A stretch of DNA of 64,000 nt, taken from the NCBI RefSeq assembly GCF_008704855.1, contig NZ_CP023691.1, positions 4,898,001 through 4,962,000 on the forward strand. The letters run 5' to 3'. This DNA comes from Streptomyces platensis. Its GTDB lineage: Bacteria > Actinomycetota > Actinomycetes > Streptomycetales > Streptomycetaceae. Position 1 is the first letter of the stretch. Each line of letters starts with the position of its first letter. The notes beneath the pieces were generated by a model. It was not told the origin of the DNA. It saw nothing but the letters and a program-made list of their open reading frames with translations, and searched no databases. Below, in pieces: positions 1-17,005 of the stretch. Made by a program: the position numbers and the translations under genes.

Positions 1-2277
1 CGCGCAGACGGTGGCCTCGGTCGGGCCGTAGGCGTTCACCATCCGCCGCCCGGCCGACCAGCGCCCGACCAACTCCGGGGCGGTGGCCTCGCCCGCCACC
101 ACCAGCGTCATCCCGGCGGGCAGACCGTCCGGCCCGAGCACGCCGAGCGCGGCGGGCGGCAGGGTGGCGTGGGTGACCCGCTGTTCCGCCAGCAGCCGGG
201 CCAGCGGCTCGCCGGGCGCCAGCCGGTGCGCGGGGGCCACCACCAGTGCGGCGCCGGTGGTCAGCGCCATGATCAGTTCCCAGGCCGCGGCGTCGAAGCT
301 CAGCGACGCGAACTGGAGCACCCGGGACCGGGGCCCGACCGCGAAGGCCTCGGCGTGGGTGGCCGCCAGCGACGCCACTCCGGCGTGGGTGACCTCGACG
401 CCCTTGGGGCGGCCGGTGGAGCCGGAGGTGTAGATGACGTACGCGGGGTGCTGGAGGCCGGCGCGGGGGCCGAGCGGGGTGGCGGGCAGGTCGTTCAGGG
501 CGGCGACCACGGCGGGGTCGTCCAGGAGCAGACGGGGGCAGCCGGTTTCGGGCAGGGCGACGCCGCCGACGGTGAGCAGGCAGGTGGGGCGGGCGTCGCC
601 GAGCATGTAGGCGATCCGCTCGGCGGGGTACTCCGGGTCGACGGGCAGATACGCCCCGCCCGCCTTGTGCACCGCCAGCGCCGCGACCACCATCTCCGGT
701 GAGCGCGGCACGGCGAGCGCCACCACCGTCTCCGGGCCCACGCCGTGGCGTATCAGCAGCCGGGCCAGCCGGTTGGCCCGCTCCGCCACCTCCGCGTAAC
801 TCAGCACCAGGTCCTCGCACACCACCGCGGGCGCCTGCGGATCGGTGCCCACCCAGGTGTCGAAGAGCTCCGGCATGGTCGCCGGCGGGACCGGGTGGCC
901 GGTCGCGTTGCGCTCCACGATCAGCTGCCGGTGCTCGGCCGCGTCGAGCACCGGAGCCTGGCTCACGGCCCGGTCCGGGGCCGCGGTCACCGCGTCGAGG
1001 ACCCGGATCAGCCGCTGCGCCAGGATCTCCGCGCTCTCCTCCCGGAACAGGTCCACGGCGTACTGGATCTCGCCGACCATGCCCGCCGGGTCCTGCTCGG
1101 GGGTGTACCGCTCCTCCAGGTAGAAGGTGAGGTCCGTCTTGGCCACCCCGGTCGCCACATCGCCGAAGGAGGCCTCGACGCCCGGGATGGCGAAGGTGCT
1201 GTCCGCGTTGCTCTGGAGGGTCAGCAGCACCTGGAAGAGCGGGGTGTGGGACAGCGACCGGCCCGGGTTGACCGCCTCCACGACCCGCTCGAAGGGCACG
1301 TCCTGGTGGGCGTAGGCGGCCAGGTCGGTGTCCCGGACCCGGGCCACCAGTTCGCGGAACGTCGGGTCGCCGGAGAGATCGGTGCGCAGCACCAGGGTGT
1401 TGACGAAGAAGCCGACGAGGTCGTCCAGCGCCTCGTCCGTACGGCCCGCCACGGCGGTACCGACCGGGATGTCACGGCCGCCGCCCAGCCGCGACAGCAG
1501 GACCGCGAGCCCGGCCTGCACGACCATGAAGACGGTCGCGTCGCAGGCGCGGGCCAGCTCCACCAGCCGCCGGTGGAGGCCGGCGTCCAGGGTGTAGCGC
1601 ACGGTCGCGCCCCGGTGGCTCGCCACCGCCGGCCGCGGATGGTCCAGCGGCAGTTCGAGGAGTTCCGGCGCGCCCGCCAACTGCTGCTGCCAGTAACCGA
1701 GTTGCTCCGACAGCAGGCTTTCCGGGTCGTCCTCGGAGCCCAGCACGTCCTGCTGCCACAGCGCGTAGTCGGCGTACTGGACGGGCAGCGGCTCCCACTG
1801 CGGCCCGGCGTCCGCGCACCGGGCCGCGTACGCCTCCGACAGATCCCGGGCCAGCGGCGCCATCGACCAGCCGTCGGCCGCGATGTGGTGCATCAGCAGC
1901 AGCAGGACGTGCTCCCGCTCGGCGACCCGGTAGAGGGTGACCCGCAGCGGCACCTCGGCGGTGAGGTCGAAGCAGTGGCGCGCCTGCTCGGCCAGCGCCT
2001 CGGTCAGCGCCGCCTCCCCGGCCAGCTCCACGAACCGGACCTCAGGGCGCCCGTCCTCGGGGGTCAGCACCACCTGGCCGGGTTCGCCGTCCTCCTCCGC
2101 GAACCGGGTCCGCAGCACCTCGTGCCGGCCGGTCACATCCGCGACCGCGGCCGCCAGCGCGTCCCGGTTCAGCTCGCCCGACAGGCGCACGTACAGCGGG
2201 CAGTTGTACGTCGGGCTGGGTCCCTCCAGCTGGAACGCGAACCACAGCCGGCGCTGGGCGTACGACATGGGGAACAA
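1..2277 (-). CDS. Non-ribosomal peptide synthetase, C-A portion (3' end outside window)
   Basis: This is an assembly-line enzyme that condenses and activates an amino acid. The visible part has a condensation domain with HHIAADG near residue 135 and an adenylation domain with YTSGSTG near residue 619. The protein runs out of the window after the A5 motif NAYGPTEATVC. Pocket residues read by alignment to GrsA give D-A-W-T-V-A-A-V-C, nearly the phenylalanine code, so an aromatic residue (Phe, or Trp/chloro-Trp given the halogenase) is likely. I chose the TTG at 2277 because AAGGAG lies about 5 nt upstream; the ATG at 2268 is the alternative. It follows the three-module NRPS by about 60 bp in the same direction and is probably cotranscribed. 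The carrier domain and any epimerase or thioesterase lie outside the window. Confidence 0.93.
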   Translation of the reverse strand, partial: MFPMSYAQRRLWFAFQLEGPSPTYNCPLYVRLSGELNRDALAAAVADVTGRHEVLRTRFAEEDGEPGQVVLTPEDGRPEVRFVELAGEAALTEALAEQARHCFDLTAEVPLRVTLYRVAEREHVLLLLMHHIAADGWSMAPLARDLSEAYAARCADAGPQWEPLPVQYADYALWQQDVLGSEDDPESLLSEQLGYWQQQLAGAPELLELPLDHPRPAVASHRGATVRYTLDAGLHRRLVELARACDATVFMVVQAGLAVLLSRLGGGRDIPVGTAVAGRTDEALDDLVGFFVNTLVLRTDLSGDPTFRELVARVRDTDLAAYAHQDVPFERVVEAVNPGRSLSHTPLFQVLLTLQSNADSTFAIPGVEASFGDVATGVAKTDLTFYLEERYTPEQDPAGMVGEIQYAVDLFREESAEILAQRLIRVLDAVTAAPDRAVSQAPVLDAAEHRQLIVERNATGHPVPPATMPELFDTWVGTDPQAPAVVCEDLVLSYAEVAERANRLARLLIRHGVGPETVVALAVPRSPEMVVAALAVHKAGGAYLPVDPEYPAERIAYMLGDARPTCLLTVGGVALPETGCPRLLLDDPAVVAALNDLPATPLGPRAGLQHPAYVIYTSGSTGRPKGVEVTHAGVASLAATHAEAFAVGPRSRVLQFASLSFDAAAWELIMALTTGAALVVAPAHRLAPGEPLARLLAEQRVTHATLPPAALGVLGPDGLPAGMTLVVAGEATAPELVGRWSAGRRMVNAYGPTEATVCA

Positions 2278-2339
2278 AGGGACTCCTTCAGGGACGCACA
2301 AAAGGGGGGACCGGCCGGGCGGACTGCACCAGCGGTGGT

Positions 2340-10547
<8,208 letters not shown>

Positions 10548-10613
10548 CGGGGAACTCCTTGTGCATCAGCAGAAACGCGGCACATCACCGACGGGAGGCT
10601 AAGAACCTCGGGT

Positions 10614-10628
10614 TTCAGTGCGCTATTG
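10614..10628 (-). promoter_or_regulatory. Cluster promoter element, copy 1 (NRPS)
   Basis: On the minus strand this reads CAATAGCGCACTGAA, 12 of 15 matches to CAATAACGAAGTGAA found upstream of four other cluster genes. It starts 81 bp upstream of the NRPS start codon. The role (activator site or promoter core) is inferred. Confidence 0.4.
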
Positions 10629-10686
10629 AAGCCATTTCGCTTGCTGAGCTGGGGTTTTTCCGCGTAGGGGTCTGCCGGCATGACAA

Positions 10687-10712
10687 CGGCCCCCGCCGTG
10701 TGGCGGGGGCCG
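10687..10712 (-). terminator. Hairpin downstream of DUF397 copy 1
   Basis: An 11-bp GC-only stem (CGGCCCCCGCC with its complement) closes on a GTGT loop just after the DUF397 stop. There is no clear T-run. The equivalent sequence follows copy 2 at about 11123-11150, with one mismatch in the stem. Confidence 0.5.
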
Positions 10713-10735
10713 GTACCTCAGGGTCCGCTGCGGGT

Positions 10736-10933
10736 TCAGGCAGGGAACTCCCCACCCTTGACGGCAGCGACGAACGACGACCAGCCGTTCGCGGTGAAGG
10801 TGAGCGCCGGGCCGTTGGGGTCCTTGCTGTCGCGGACGGGGACAGCACCCGGGATGTTGGCGGCAACCTCGATGCAATCGCCGCCGTTGCTGCTGTAGGA
10901 GGACTTGAACCAGCGGGGGGATTCGGTCGTCAC
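10736..10933 (-). CDS. DUF397 domain protein (duplicate copy)
   Basis: A 65-residue DUF397 protein with the family signature WFKSSYS near the start, then CIEVA, VPVRDSKDP and a C-terminal FVAAVK block. DUF397 proteins act with XRE/DUF5753 regulators in Streptomyces development and antibiotic control, probably as small partners. The GTG start at 10933 overlaps the stop of the truncated XRE remnant by GTGA, exactly as in the intact pair next door. It is over 90% identical to the DUF397 protein at 11173-11376. Its upstream regulator is reduced to a 3' fragment, so whether it is still expressed is unclear. Confidence 0.8.
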   Translation of the reverse strand: MTTESPRWFKSSYSSNGGDCIEVAANIPGAVPVRDSKDPNGPALTFTANGWSSFVAAVKGGEFPA

Positions 10934-11098
10934 GGGATGCCCTTTCGCAACTTGCTGATCATCGCCACGGCTGCCGCTTGCGACAGCGCCTCGGCCTGTA
11001 GTTGATGGTAGGCAGTGAGCACGGGCACCAGGGAGGTACTTTCCCGGTCCAGGATTCCCTGAGCCTGAGATTCGGCGTAACAAATCAGGGACCGGTCC
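10930..11098 (-). pseudogene. 3' fragment of an XRE/DUF5753 regulator
   Basis: The frame encodes only the last 55 or so residues of an XRE/DUF5753 protein, including TAYHQLQAEALSQAA, matching the C-terminus of the intact gene at 11373-12209. The helix-turn-helix and most of the DUF5753 domain are missing, because the second duplication unit starts where the homology ends. An in-frame start at 11118 exists, but this is best read as a duplication remnant. Confidence 0.8.
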
Positions 11099-11172
11099 GG
11101 GTAGGGGTCCGCCGGCATGGCAACGGCCCCCGCCGTGTGGCGAGGGCCGGTTACGCAGGGTCCGCTGCGGGT

Positions 11173-11376
11173 TCAGGCGGGGAACTTCCCATTCTTGACG
11201 GCGGCGACGAACGACGACCAGCCGTTCGCGGTGAAGGTGAGCGCCGGGCCGTTGGGGTCCTTGCTGTCGCGGACGGGGACAGCGCCGGGGATGTTGGCGG
11301 CGACCTCGATGCAGTTACCGCCGTTGTTGCTGTAAGAGGACTTGAACCAGCGGGGGGAGTCGGTCGTGGTCGTCAC
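11173..11376 (-). CDS. DUF397 domain protein
   Basis: A 67-residue DUF397 protein (WFKSSYSNNGGNCIEVA near the N-terminus, WSSFVAAVK at the C-terminus). Its GTG start overlaps the stop of the XRE gene upstream (GTGA), so the two are translationally coupled. XRE/DUF5753 plus DUF397 pairs are common multi-copy regulators in streptomycetes; the partner here is certainly the adjacent XRE protein by position. A GC hairpin follows at about 11123-11150. The molecular function of DUF397 is not established. Confidence 0.88.
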   Translation of the reverse strand: MTTTTDSPRWFKSSYSNNGGNCIEVAANIPGAVPVRDSKDPNGPALTFTANGWSSFVAAVKNGKFPA

Positions 11377-12209
11377 GGGGTGCCCTTTCGTGCCTCGTTG
11401 ATCATTGCCATCGATGCCGCCTGCGACAGCGCCTCGGCCTGCAATTGATGGTAGGCCGTCAACAGAGGTAGTACGGAGGCCGTTTCGCGTTCCAGGTGTC
11501 CCCGCATCTGCGATTCCGCATACGCGATCACCGATAGGTCCGACAGCGTCAGCAAGTTCATCGGGAGGTCGAACGTGCGGCGCTCCCCTATGTCGTACGG
11601 GGCGATCTGGAGCACGGTGTTCGGCAGCTCGGCGAACTCGGCCAGTCGCGCCAACTGCGCCCCCATGACCTCATGTCCGCCGACGCATCTACGGATACAA
11701 CTCTCGTCCATCACCACCAGCATCATGGGAGGGCGGGGCCGTACTAGCGCGGCCTGCCGCTCAGCCAGGAAAGAGACCCGCTCGGCTGCTTGCTCGGGTG
11801 CGATCACCCCACGCCGTAAGGCGCTGTCTGCCAGAACCCGGGCGTACTCCGGTGTCTGTAGGAGCCCAGGGATGATCCCGATTTCGTACAGCCGAATCTC
11901 TGCCGCCCGGCCCTCGTACTTGACGTACTCCGGGAACCCCTCCAACAGGCTGCCGTGTTTGATCTCGCGGTACTCACGCTCGAACGAGGCTGCTGTGCCC
12001 TCAAGGCCGAAGACACGGTCCACGCTGCGCGAGAACCGGAGGGTTGGAGGTTTCCGACCATTCTCGACGGCCGAAACATGCACGCTCGAATATTCCGCGC
12101 GTTCGGCCAGGTCCTCTTGCGTCCAGTCGCGCGCCTCTCGCAGTCTGCGCAAACGCGCCCCGTAGGCCGCCTGAGGGGAAGCGTCCGGGTTCAACTCGTT
12201 GCGATTCAA
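11373..12209 (-). CDS. XRE-family regulator with DUF5753 domain (TTA-containing)
   Basis: A 278-residue DNA-binding regulator. The N-terminal helix-turn-helix (residues about 15-70, including LRRLREARDWTQEDLAERA) is followed by the DUF5753 ligand or partner domain (IIPGLLQTPEYAR, then FAELPNTVLQI). I chose the TTG at 12209, preceded by AGGGAAAG; the frame is open further upstream without homology. A leucine TTA codon (plus strand 11817-11819, codon 131) suggests bldA-dependent translation. It is coupled to the DUF397 gene by a 4-nt overlap. It diverges from the small-gene/methyltransferase operon at 12316, which it may control through the shared intergenic region. Confidence 0.88.
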   Translation of the reverse strand: MNRNELNPDASPQAAYGARLRRLREARDWTQEDLAERAEYSSVHVSAVENGRKPPTLRFSRSVDRVFGLEGTAASFEREYREIKHGSLLEGFPEYVKYEGRAAEIRLYEIGIIPGLLQTPEYARVLADSALRRGVIAPEQAAERVSFLAERQAALVRPRPPMMLVVMDESCIRRCVGGHEVMGAQLARLAEFAELPNTVLQIAPYDIGERRTFDLPMNLLTLSDLSVIAYAESQMRGHLERETASVLPLLTAYHQLQAEALSQAASMAMINEARKGTP

Positions 12210-12315
12210 AGGGCTTTCCCTGTCCTTCCGTCCGCAAGTGACACGTTGAATGGGTCCTGACTGTAGGCCACGCTGAGGACTCCTGGTAGTGGAACCACTA
12301 CGGAGAGGAGTAGTC

Positions 12316-12534
12316 GTGTCCGGCAGTCTGACCCCACCCGTACAGCTCGGCGAACCCCGGCCCGACCCGAAGCCTGCGGCAGAGTGCGATATCTGCCAGG
12401 CGCTGGTAAACGAGCGGCAGTTGGCAGAGGCACGGGGCGACAAGAGCAAGGTTGTCGACCTGAACATCGAACTCAGGAACCACCCCAAACATGAGGGCAG
12501 CGATGACTGCCGCAGCGGTGACCGAGGCGCCTGA
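12316..12534 (+). CDS. Small hypothetical protein
   Basis: A 72-residue acidic, soluble protein of unknown function. The GTG start at 12316 is well supported by GGAGAGGAG five nucleotides upstream. It contains a CDIC motif near residue 25 and a pair of histidine/cysteine-containing segments (NHPKHE, DDC) toward the C-terminus, so metal binding is possible but unproven. It is the first gene of a plus-strand operon with the small gene at 12565 and the methyltransferase at 12842. It diverges from the XRE regulator with about 106 bp between starts. Confidence 0.6.
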   Translation: MSGSLTPPVQLGEPRPDPKPAAECDICQALVNERQLAEARGDKSKVVDLNIELRNHPKHEGSDDCRSGDRGA

Positions 12535-12564
12535 ACCATGACTTGCGAAAAAGGAGGCCGGCAG

Positions 12565-12741
12565 ATGAGTGCCTTGGCTGTCGAGACCCATGAGACGCGC
12601 ACGCCCGACGCCGAAGGCTGGCGCGGGGTCCCGTTCCGGCACCCCGCGGACATGGAGGCGGACGGCGGCAGGCACGACGGCGGGCCCATGCCCCCGGAGG
12701 CCCCGCGCGAGCCGCAGCCGCAGGGCGGGGACGGCGAGTAG
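12565..12741 (+). CDS. Small hypothetical protein ending at an in-frame amber codon
   Basis: The ATG at 12565 has an excellent AGGAGG seven nucleotides upstream. It encodes 58 residues rich in Glu, Pro and Asp and ends at TAG (12739-12741). The same frame then stays open for 35 more codons with high GC3 (for example PHGQWAWLEDAAG) to a TGA at 12847-12849 that overlaps the next gene's ATG. A 94-residue protein coupled to the methyltransferase is therefore likely to be ancestral. The amber codon is either a nonsense mutation or read through. Function unknown. Confidence 0.55.
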   Translation: MSALAVETHETRTPDAEGWRGVPFRHPADMEADGGRHDGGPMPPEAPREPQPQGGDGE

Positions 12742-12841
12742 GAGTGCAACCCCCACGGCCAATGGGCGTGGCTCGAAGACGCGGCCGGACTGCCGATCAC
12801 ACACGCCATCGCAGACCTGTTGGAGAACGGAGCGAGCCGGC

Positions 12842-13963
12842 ATGACTGACCCCCTGCCCTCGGAACACCTACGCGCCGACCTCGCGCGGCACCTGACCGA
12901 GGTCGGCGCACTGCGCAGCCCCGAATGGGAAGCGGCTGTGTTGTCCGTGCCCCGCGAGGCGTTCCTCTCGCGCGGCTGGTTCGAGTACGAAGAGGGCGGC
13001 TGGTACCGGCCCGCGGCCGGGCACTCCCCGGAAGGACTCGCGCGGATCTACGAAGACGACTCCCTCGTGACACAGGTCGCCGGGGGCGTCTTCCCCGACC
13101 AGGTCGAGGGGCGCATCATCGCAGCCCCCTCGTCGTCGTCCACCCTGCCAAGTCTGGTCGTGCGGATGCTCGAAGACCTGCGGGCGACCGTAGGGACCCG
13201 CGTCCTTGAGATCGGCACGGGCACGGGCTACTCAACCGCGCTGCTCTGCCATGTCGTCGGCGAGGACACCGTGACCACGGTCGAGGTTGACGCCGAGGTG
13301 TCCGCCCGTGCCGGAATGGCCCTCGCGGGCGCCGGATACCGGCCTACCTGCGTGGTCGGTGACGGCCTGGCGGGCTACAAGGAGGGCGGCCCGTATGACC
13401 GCGTGATCGCCACGTGCAGCGTGCACACCGTGCCGGCCGACTGGCTCGCGCAGACCCGGCCCGGCGGTGAGGTCCTGGTCACGGTCGGCGGGTGGATGCA
13501 CGCATACGAACTCGTACGGCTCACGGTCGCTCGCGATGGCACGGCCAGCGGCCCGGTTCTCGGCGGACAGGTCTCGTTCATGCTGGCTCGTCCGCACCTT
13601 CCGCCCCCGCTCGGGATGCTGCCGAACATCAGCGAGGGCGACGCGATGCCCGCAGAGCTGGGCGCCGACGTGCTCGATGACTGGACGGCCCGATTCGTCG
13701 CGCAGTTCGCCGCCCCACGCGCGCAGCGGCTCACGCTGGAACGGGACGGCCGGACGGAACACGTCGTGATCGACGTGGACGCCGGTTCATGGGCGGTCGT
13801 CTTCCAAGACAGCGCGCGATGGATGGTGCGGCAGGGCGGCGCGGTGCGCCTGTGGGACCAGATCACCGAACACGTCATGCGCTGGCAGGCGGACGGGCGC
13901 CCGTCCGCCAACCGTATGCGGCTGCACGTCGGCCCCGACGGGCAACGCCTCACCTGGGCGTAG
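12842..13963 (+). CDS. PCMT-like SAM-dependent methyltransferase
   Basis: A 373-residue class I methyltransferase related to protein-L-isoaspartate O-methyltransferases. The SAM-binding motif VLEIGTGTGYSTALL lies near residue 120, with an acidic loop TVEVDAE after it and the GPYDRVIATCSV motif near 180. The C-terminal 130 residues are an extra domain beyond the usual PCMT length of about 220. Such extended PCMT proteins occur in actinobacteria next to XRE regulators and sometimes RiPP maturases. No ATP-grasp or lanthipeptide gene is present here, so a peptide substrate is only a possibility. It is last in a three-gene operon and converges on the ABC permease across a strong hairpin. Confidence 0.82.
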   Translation: MTDPLPSEHLRADLARHLTEVGALRSPEWEAAVLSVPREAFLSRGWFEYEEGGWYRPAAGHSPEGLARIYEDDSLVTQVAGGVFPDQVEGRIIAAPSSSSTLPSLVVRMLEDLRATVGTRVLEIGTGTGYSTALLCHVVGEDTVTTVEVDAEVSARAGMALAGAGYRPTCVVGDGLAGYKEGGPYDRVIATCSVHTVPADWLAQTRPGGEVLVTVGGWMHAYELVRLTVARDGTASGPVLGGQVSFMLARPHLPPPLGMLPNISEGDAMPAELGADVLDDWTARFVAQFAAPRAQRLTLERDGRTEHVVIDVDAGSWAVVFQDSARWMVRQGGAVRLWDQITEHVMRWQADGRPSANRMRLHVGPDGQRLTWA

Positions 13964-13971
13964 CCACGAGA

Positions 13972-14016
13972 GCGGAAGGCGCGTCGCCGGTCAGCCGCCG
14001 GCGACGCCCCTTCCGC
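13972..14016. terminator. Bidirectional terminator between methyltransferase and ABC permease
   Basis: A long GC hairpin (arms GCGTCGCCGG and CCGGCGACGC, extended by GGAAGG and CCTTCC) fills the gap between the convergent genes ending at 13963 and 14023. Confidence 0.7.
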
Positions 14017-14022
14017 CCCCGC

Positions 14023-14777
14023 TCACGTCCGGGCCCGGTACTTCCACACCGACAGCGGCAGGAACACCGCGATCAGCCCGGCGATCCACAGCAGGGCGCC
14101 CTGGGCGGAGGCCGCGACCGGGCCGCCGATCATCAGGTTGCGGGAGGCGTCGACGACCAGGGTCATCGGGTTGTGCTCGACGAAGACCCGCAGCCAGCCG
14201 GGCATGGTGTCGGGTGCGACGAACACCGAACTGCCGAACTGGAGCGGCAGCATGGCGATGGTGCTCACGCTCTGCACCGTGTCGATGCTCCGGGCGGCCA
14301 GGCCGATGAAGGCGTTCACCCAGCACAGCGCGATGCCGTACAGCAGAAGGAGACCGAAGGCGGCGAGGGTGGGCAGCAGGCCGTTGTCCGCGCGGAAGCC
14401 GATGAGCAGGGCGAACGCGAACACCGCCAGCTGGCTGATCAGCAGCCGTACCGAGTCCGCCGAGACCCGGCCGATGAGCACGGCGGAGCGGGCGACGGGC
14501 ATCGACCGGTAGCGGTCCATCACCCCGGAGGAGAAATCGGTGTTGAGCGCGATACCGGCGGTGCGGGAGACGATGGTGTGGTTCAGGGCCATGATTCCCG
14601 GCATCAGATACTGCCGGTAGTCCGCGCTGTTCCCGGCGATCGCGCCGCCGAAGGCGTAGATGAAGATGACGGACAGCACCACCGGCATCAGCGCGGTGTC
14701 CAGCACCTGCCCCGGACTGGCCAGCGACTTGCGCAGATTGCGGCGCGAGAGCGCCAGCGAGTGACGTACCAGTGAAC

Positions 14778-14781
<4 letters not shown>
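14023..14781 (-). CDS. ABC-2 type permease (DrrB-like)
   Basis: A 252-residue integral membrane exporter subunit with about six hydrophobic segments and the DrrB-type organisation (early PVVLSVIFIYAFGG segment, then HNPMTLVVDASRNLM before the last helix). It pairs with the DrrA-like ATPase, whose stop overlaps its start by 4 nt. In the cluster it most likely exports the finished peptide or confers self-resistance. It is the last gene of the minus-strand run that begins with the oxygenase/MbtH/Dap genes. Confidence 0.92.
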
Positions 14782-15746
<965 letters not shown>

Positions 15747-15785
15747 GGGCTCGGGGTCCTTTCGGGAAGTGCGGTACGGAGGCTG

Positions 15786-16769
15786 TCAGTCAAGGACGTA
15801 ACCGTCTCCGGACCGGGACCCGCGGGAGCGGCGCAGATCGGTGAGGACGAAGGTGCGCTGGAGCCAGCGGTCCCGGCCGTCGTAGCGCGGCTGGAAGGCG
15901 CTGCGCCCATGGGTGGTGACCCGGTTGTCGACGATCGCCAGATCGCCCGGGGCCAGCACCGTGCTCTGCCCGGTCCGCTCGAAGGCGTCCCCGAGCTCGT
16001 CCATCGCCCGGCGGGCCCGGTCGGTGACCGGCTCGGTGGCCGCGAAGTCGATCCGCAGATCCGGGTCCTCGGGCGCCCCGAAGATCACCGGGTGCGGTGC
16101 GGTGCCGCCGTCGGAGCCGCCGAAGGACGGCGGGGGAGCGGTGACGAACTCCGGTGCGGCCAGCGCCGCCCGGGTCTCCTCGCTCAGCAGCGGCATCGCC
16201 GCGCGGATGCCGGCGGTGCGCAGCGCGGCGACCTTCTCGTGGTCGGCGCGCAGGCACAGCAGCATCACGAAGTCGGGGCGGTGCGGATGGAAGGCGTTCT
16301 CGTTGTGGAAGGTCAGCAGGACCGAGCCCGCGTTCCCCTGGAACTCCTCCTTGCCCGGCACCGGCACCACGTCCTGCACCAGCGCGCCGGTCTTCTCCGG
16401 CCGGAAGGCGGCCGGGTCACCGAGACCGCAGGCCACCATCGTCAGCATCGCGGCGGACACCGAGCCCGCCCGCTGTACGGACCCGGCGCCGGACGGGGTG
16501 TCCGGCAGCGCCGCCTCGTCCACCGGCAGACCGCGCAGCAGCAGCACCCCGCTGCGCCCGGAGTCACGGCGGAACGCGTGCAGTGGCCGGCGCAGCCCGA
16601 GCGGCAGCTCCGACCAGCCGGTGCGGGCGGCATCGACCCAGCCGGCGCTGTCCACCAGGGCGGCACCGGAGGCCAGCACCCCGCGGGCGGCCTGCTCCGC
16701 CGCCGCGGATTCGTCCGGAGTCAGCGACGCGACCCGCGCCGCCGCCCCGGTATCGAGGGTCACCGTCAT
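15786..16769 (-). CDS. AsnO/VioC-like Fe(II)/2-oxoglutarate amino acid hydroxylase
   Basis: A 327-residue member of the clavaminate synthase-like oxygenases that hydroxylate free amino acids at C3 (AsnO on asparagine, VioC on arginine). The iron ligands are seen as HNEN within FHNENAFHPHRPDF near residue 155 and a distal histidine in VDNRVTTHGRSAF; the 2-oxoglutarate arginine follows in DRWLQRTFVL. Its ATG shares the A of the MbtH stop (TGATG), so translation is coupled. NRPS module 2 has an asparagine code, so 3-hydroxyasparagine is the best guess; hydroxyarginine is the alternative. Length matches AsnO and VioC. Confidence 0.87.
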   Translation of the reverse strand: MTVTLDTGAAARVASLTPDESAAAEQAARGVLASGAALVDSAGWVDAARTGWSELPLGLRRPLHAFRRDSGRSGVLLLRGLPVDEAALPDTPSGAGSVQRAGSVSAAMLTMVACGLGDPAAFRPEKTGALVQDVVPVPGKEEFQGNAGSVLLTFHNENAFHPHRPDFVMLLCLRADHEKVAALRTAGIRAAMPLLSEETRAALAAPEFVTAPPPSFGGSDGGTAPHPVIFGAPEDPDLRIDFAATEPVTDRARRAMDELGDAFERTGQSTVLAPGDLAIVDNRVTTHGRSAFQPRYDGRDRWLQRTFVLTDLRRSRGSRSGDGYVLD

Positions 16770-17005
16770 CAGGAGGCCGCCTTCGATGCTTCGGCGGAGC
16801 CCTCCATCGCACGGACCAGACTCAGCGGACGCATATCGGTCCACTGCGCGGCGATGTACTCCAGGGCCTCGGCGCGGCCGGTCTCCGGCAGGGCGGCCTT
16901 CCAGCCGTCCGGGACCTCGGCGAACGCCGGCCAGAGGGAGTACTGGCCCTCGTCGTTGACCAGCGCAAGGTAGCGGCCCTCGGCGTCCTCGAACGGGTTG
17001 GTCAT
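16769..17005 (-). CDS. MbtH-like NRPS accessory protein
   Basis: A 78-residue MbtH-family protein that binds and activates adenylation domains. It has the canonical NPF start, NDEGQYSLWP with the conserved Ser-Leu-Trp, and the C-terminal YI..QWTDMRPLS signature, with both diagnostic tryptophan regions present. The ATG overlaps the SbnA-like stop (ATGA) and its own stop overlaps the hydroxylase start. It is the only MbtH gene in the window, so it probably serves all NRPS proteins of the cluster. Confidence 0.96.
   Translation of the reverse strand: MTNPFEDAEGRYLALVNDEGQYSLWPAFAEVPDGWKAALPETGRAEALEYIAAQWTDMRPLSLVRAMEGSAEASKAAS

Larger units (their letters stand above)
10664..11541. repeat. Partial tandem duplication of an XRE 3' end plus DUF397 gene
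   Basis: Two direct copies (about 10664-11100 and 11101-11541) each contain a hairpin, a DUF397 gene and the 3' end of an XRE/DUF5753 gene. Both copies open with GTAGGGGTC. The copies are collinear, differing by scattered substitutions and a 6-bp length difference at the start of DUF397. Only the right-hand copy continues into a full XRE gene. Confidence 0.85.

Noticed and set aside
12842..13963. RiPP maturation methyltransferase of an FxLD or ATP-grasp system
   Set aside because: No precursor with the expected core, lanthionine synthetase or ATP-grasp gene is present nearby.
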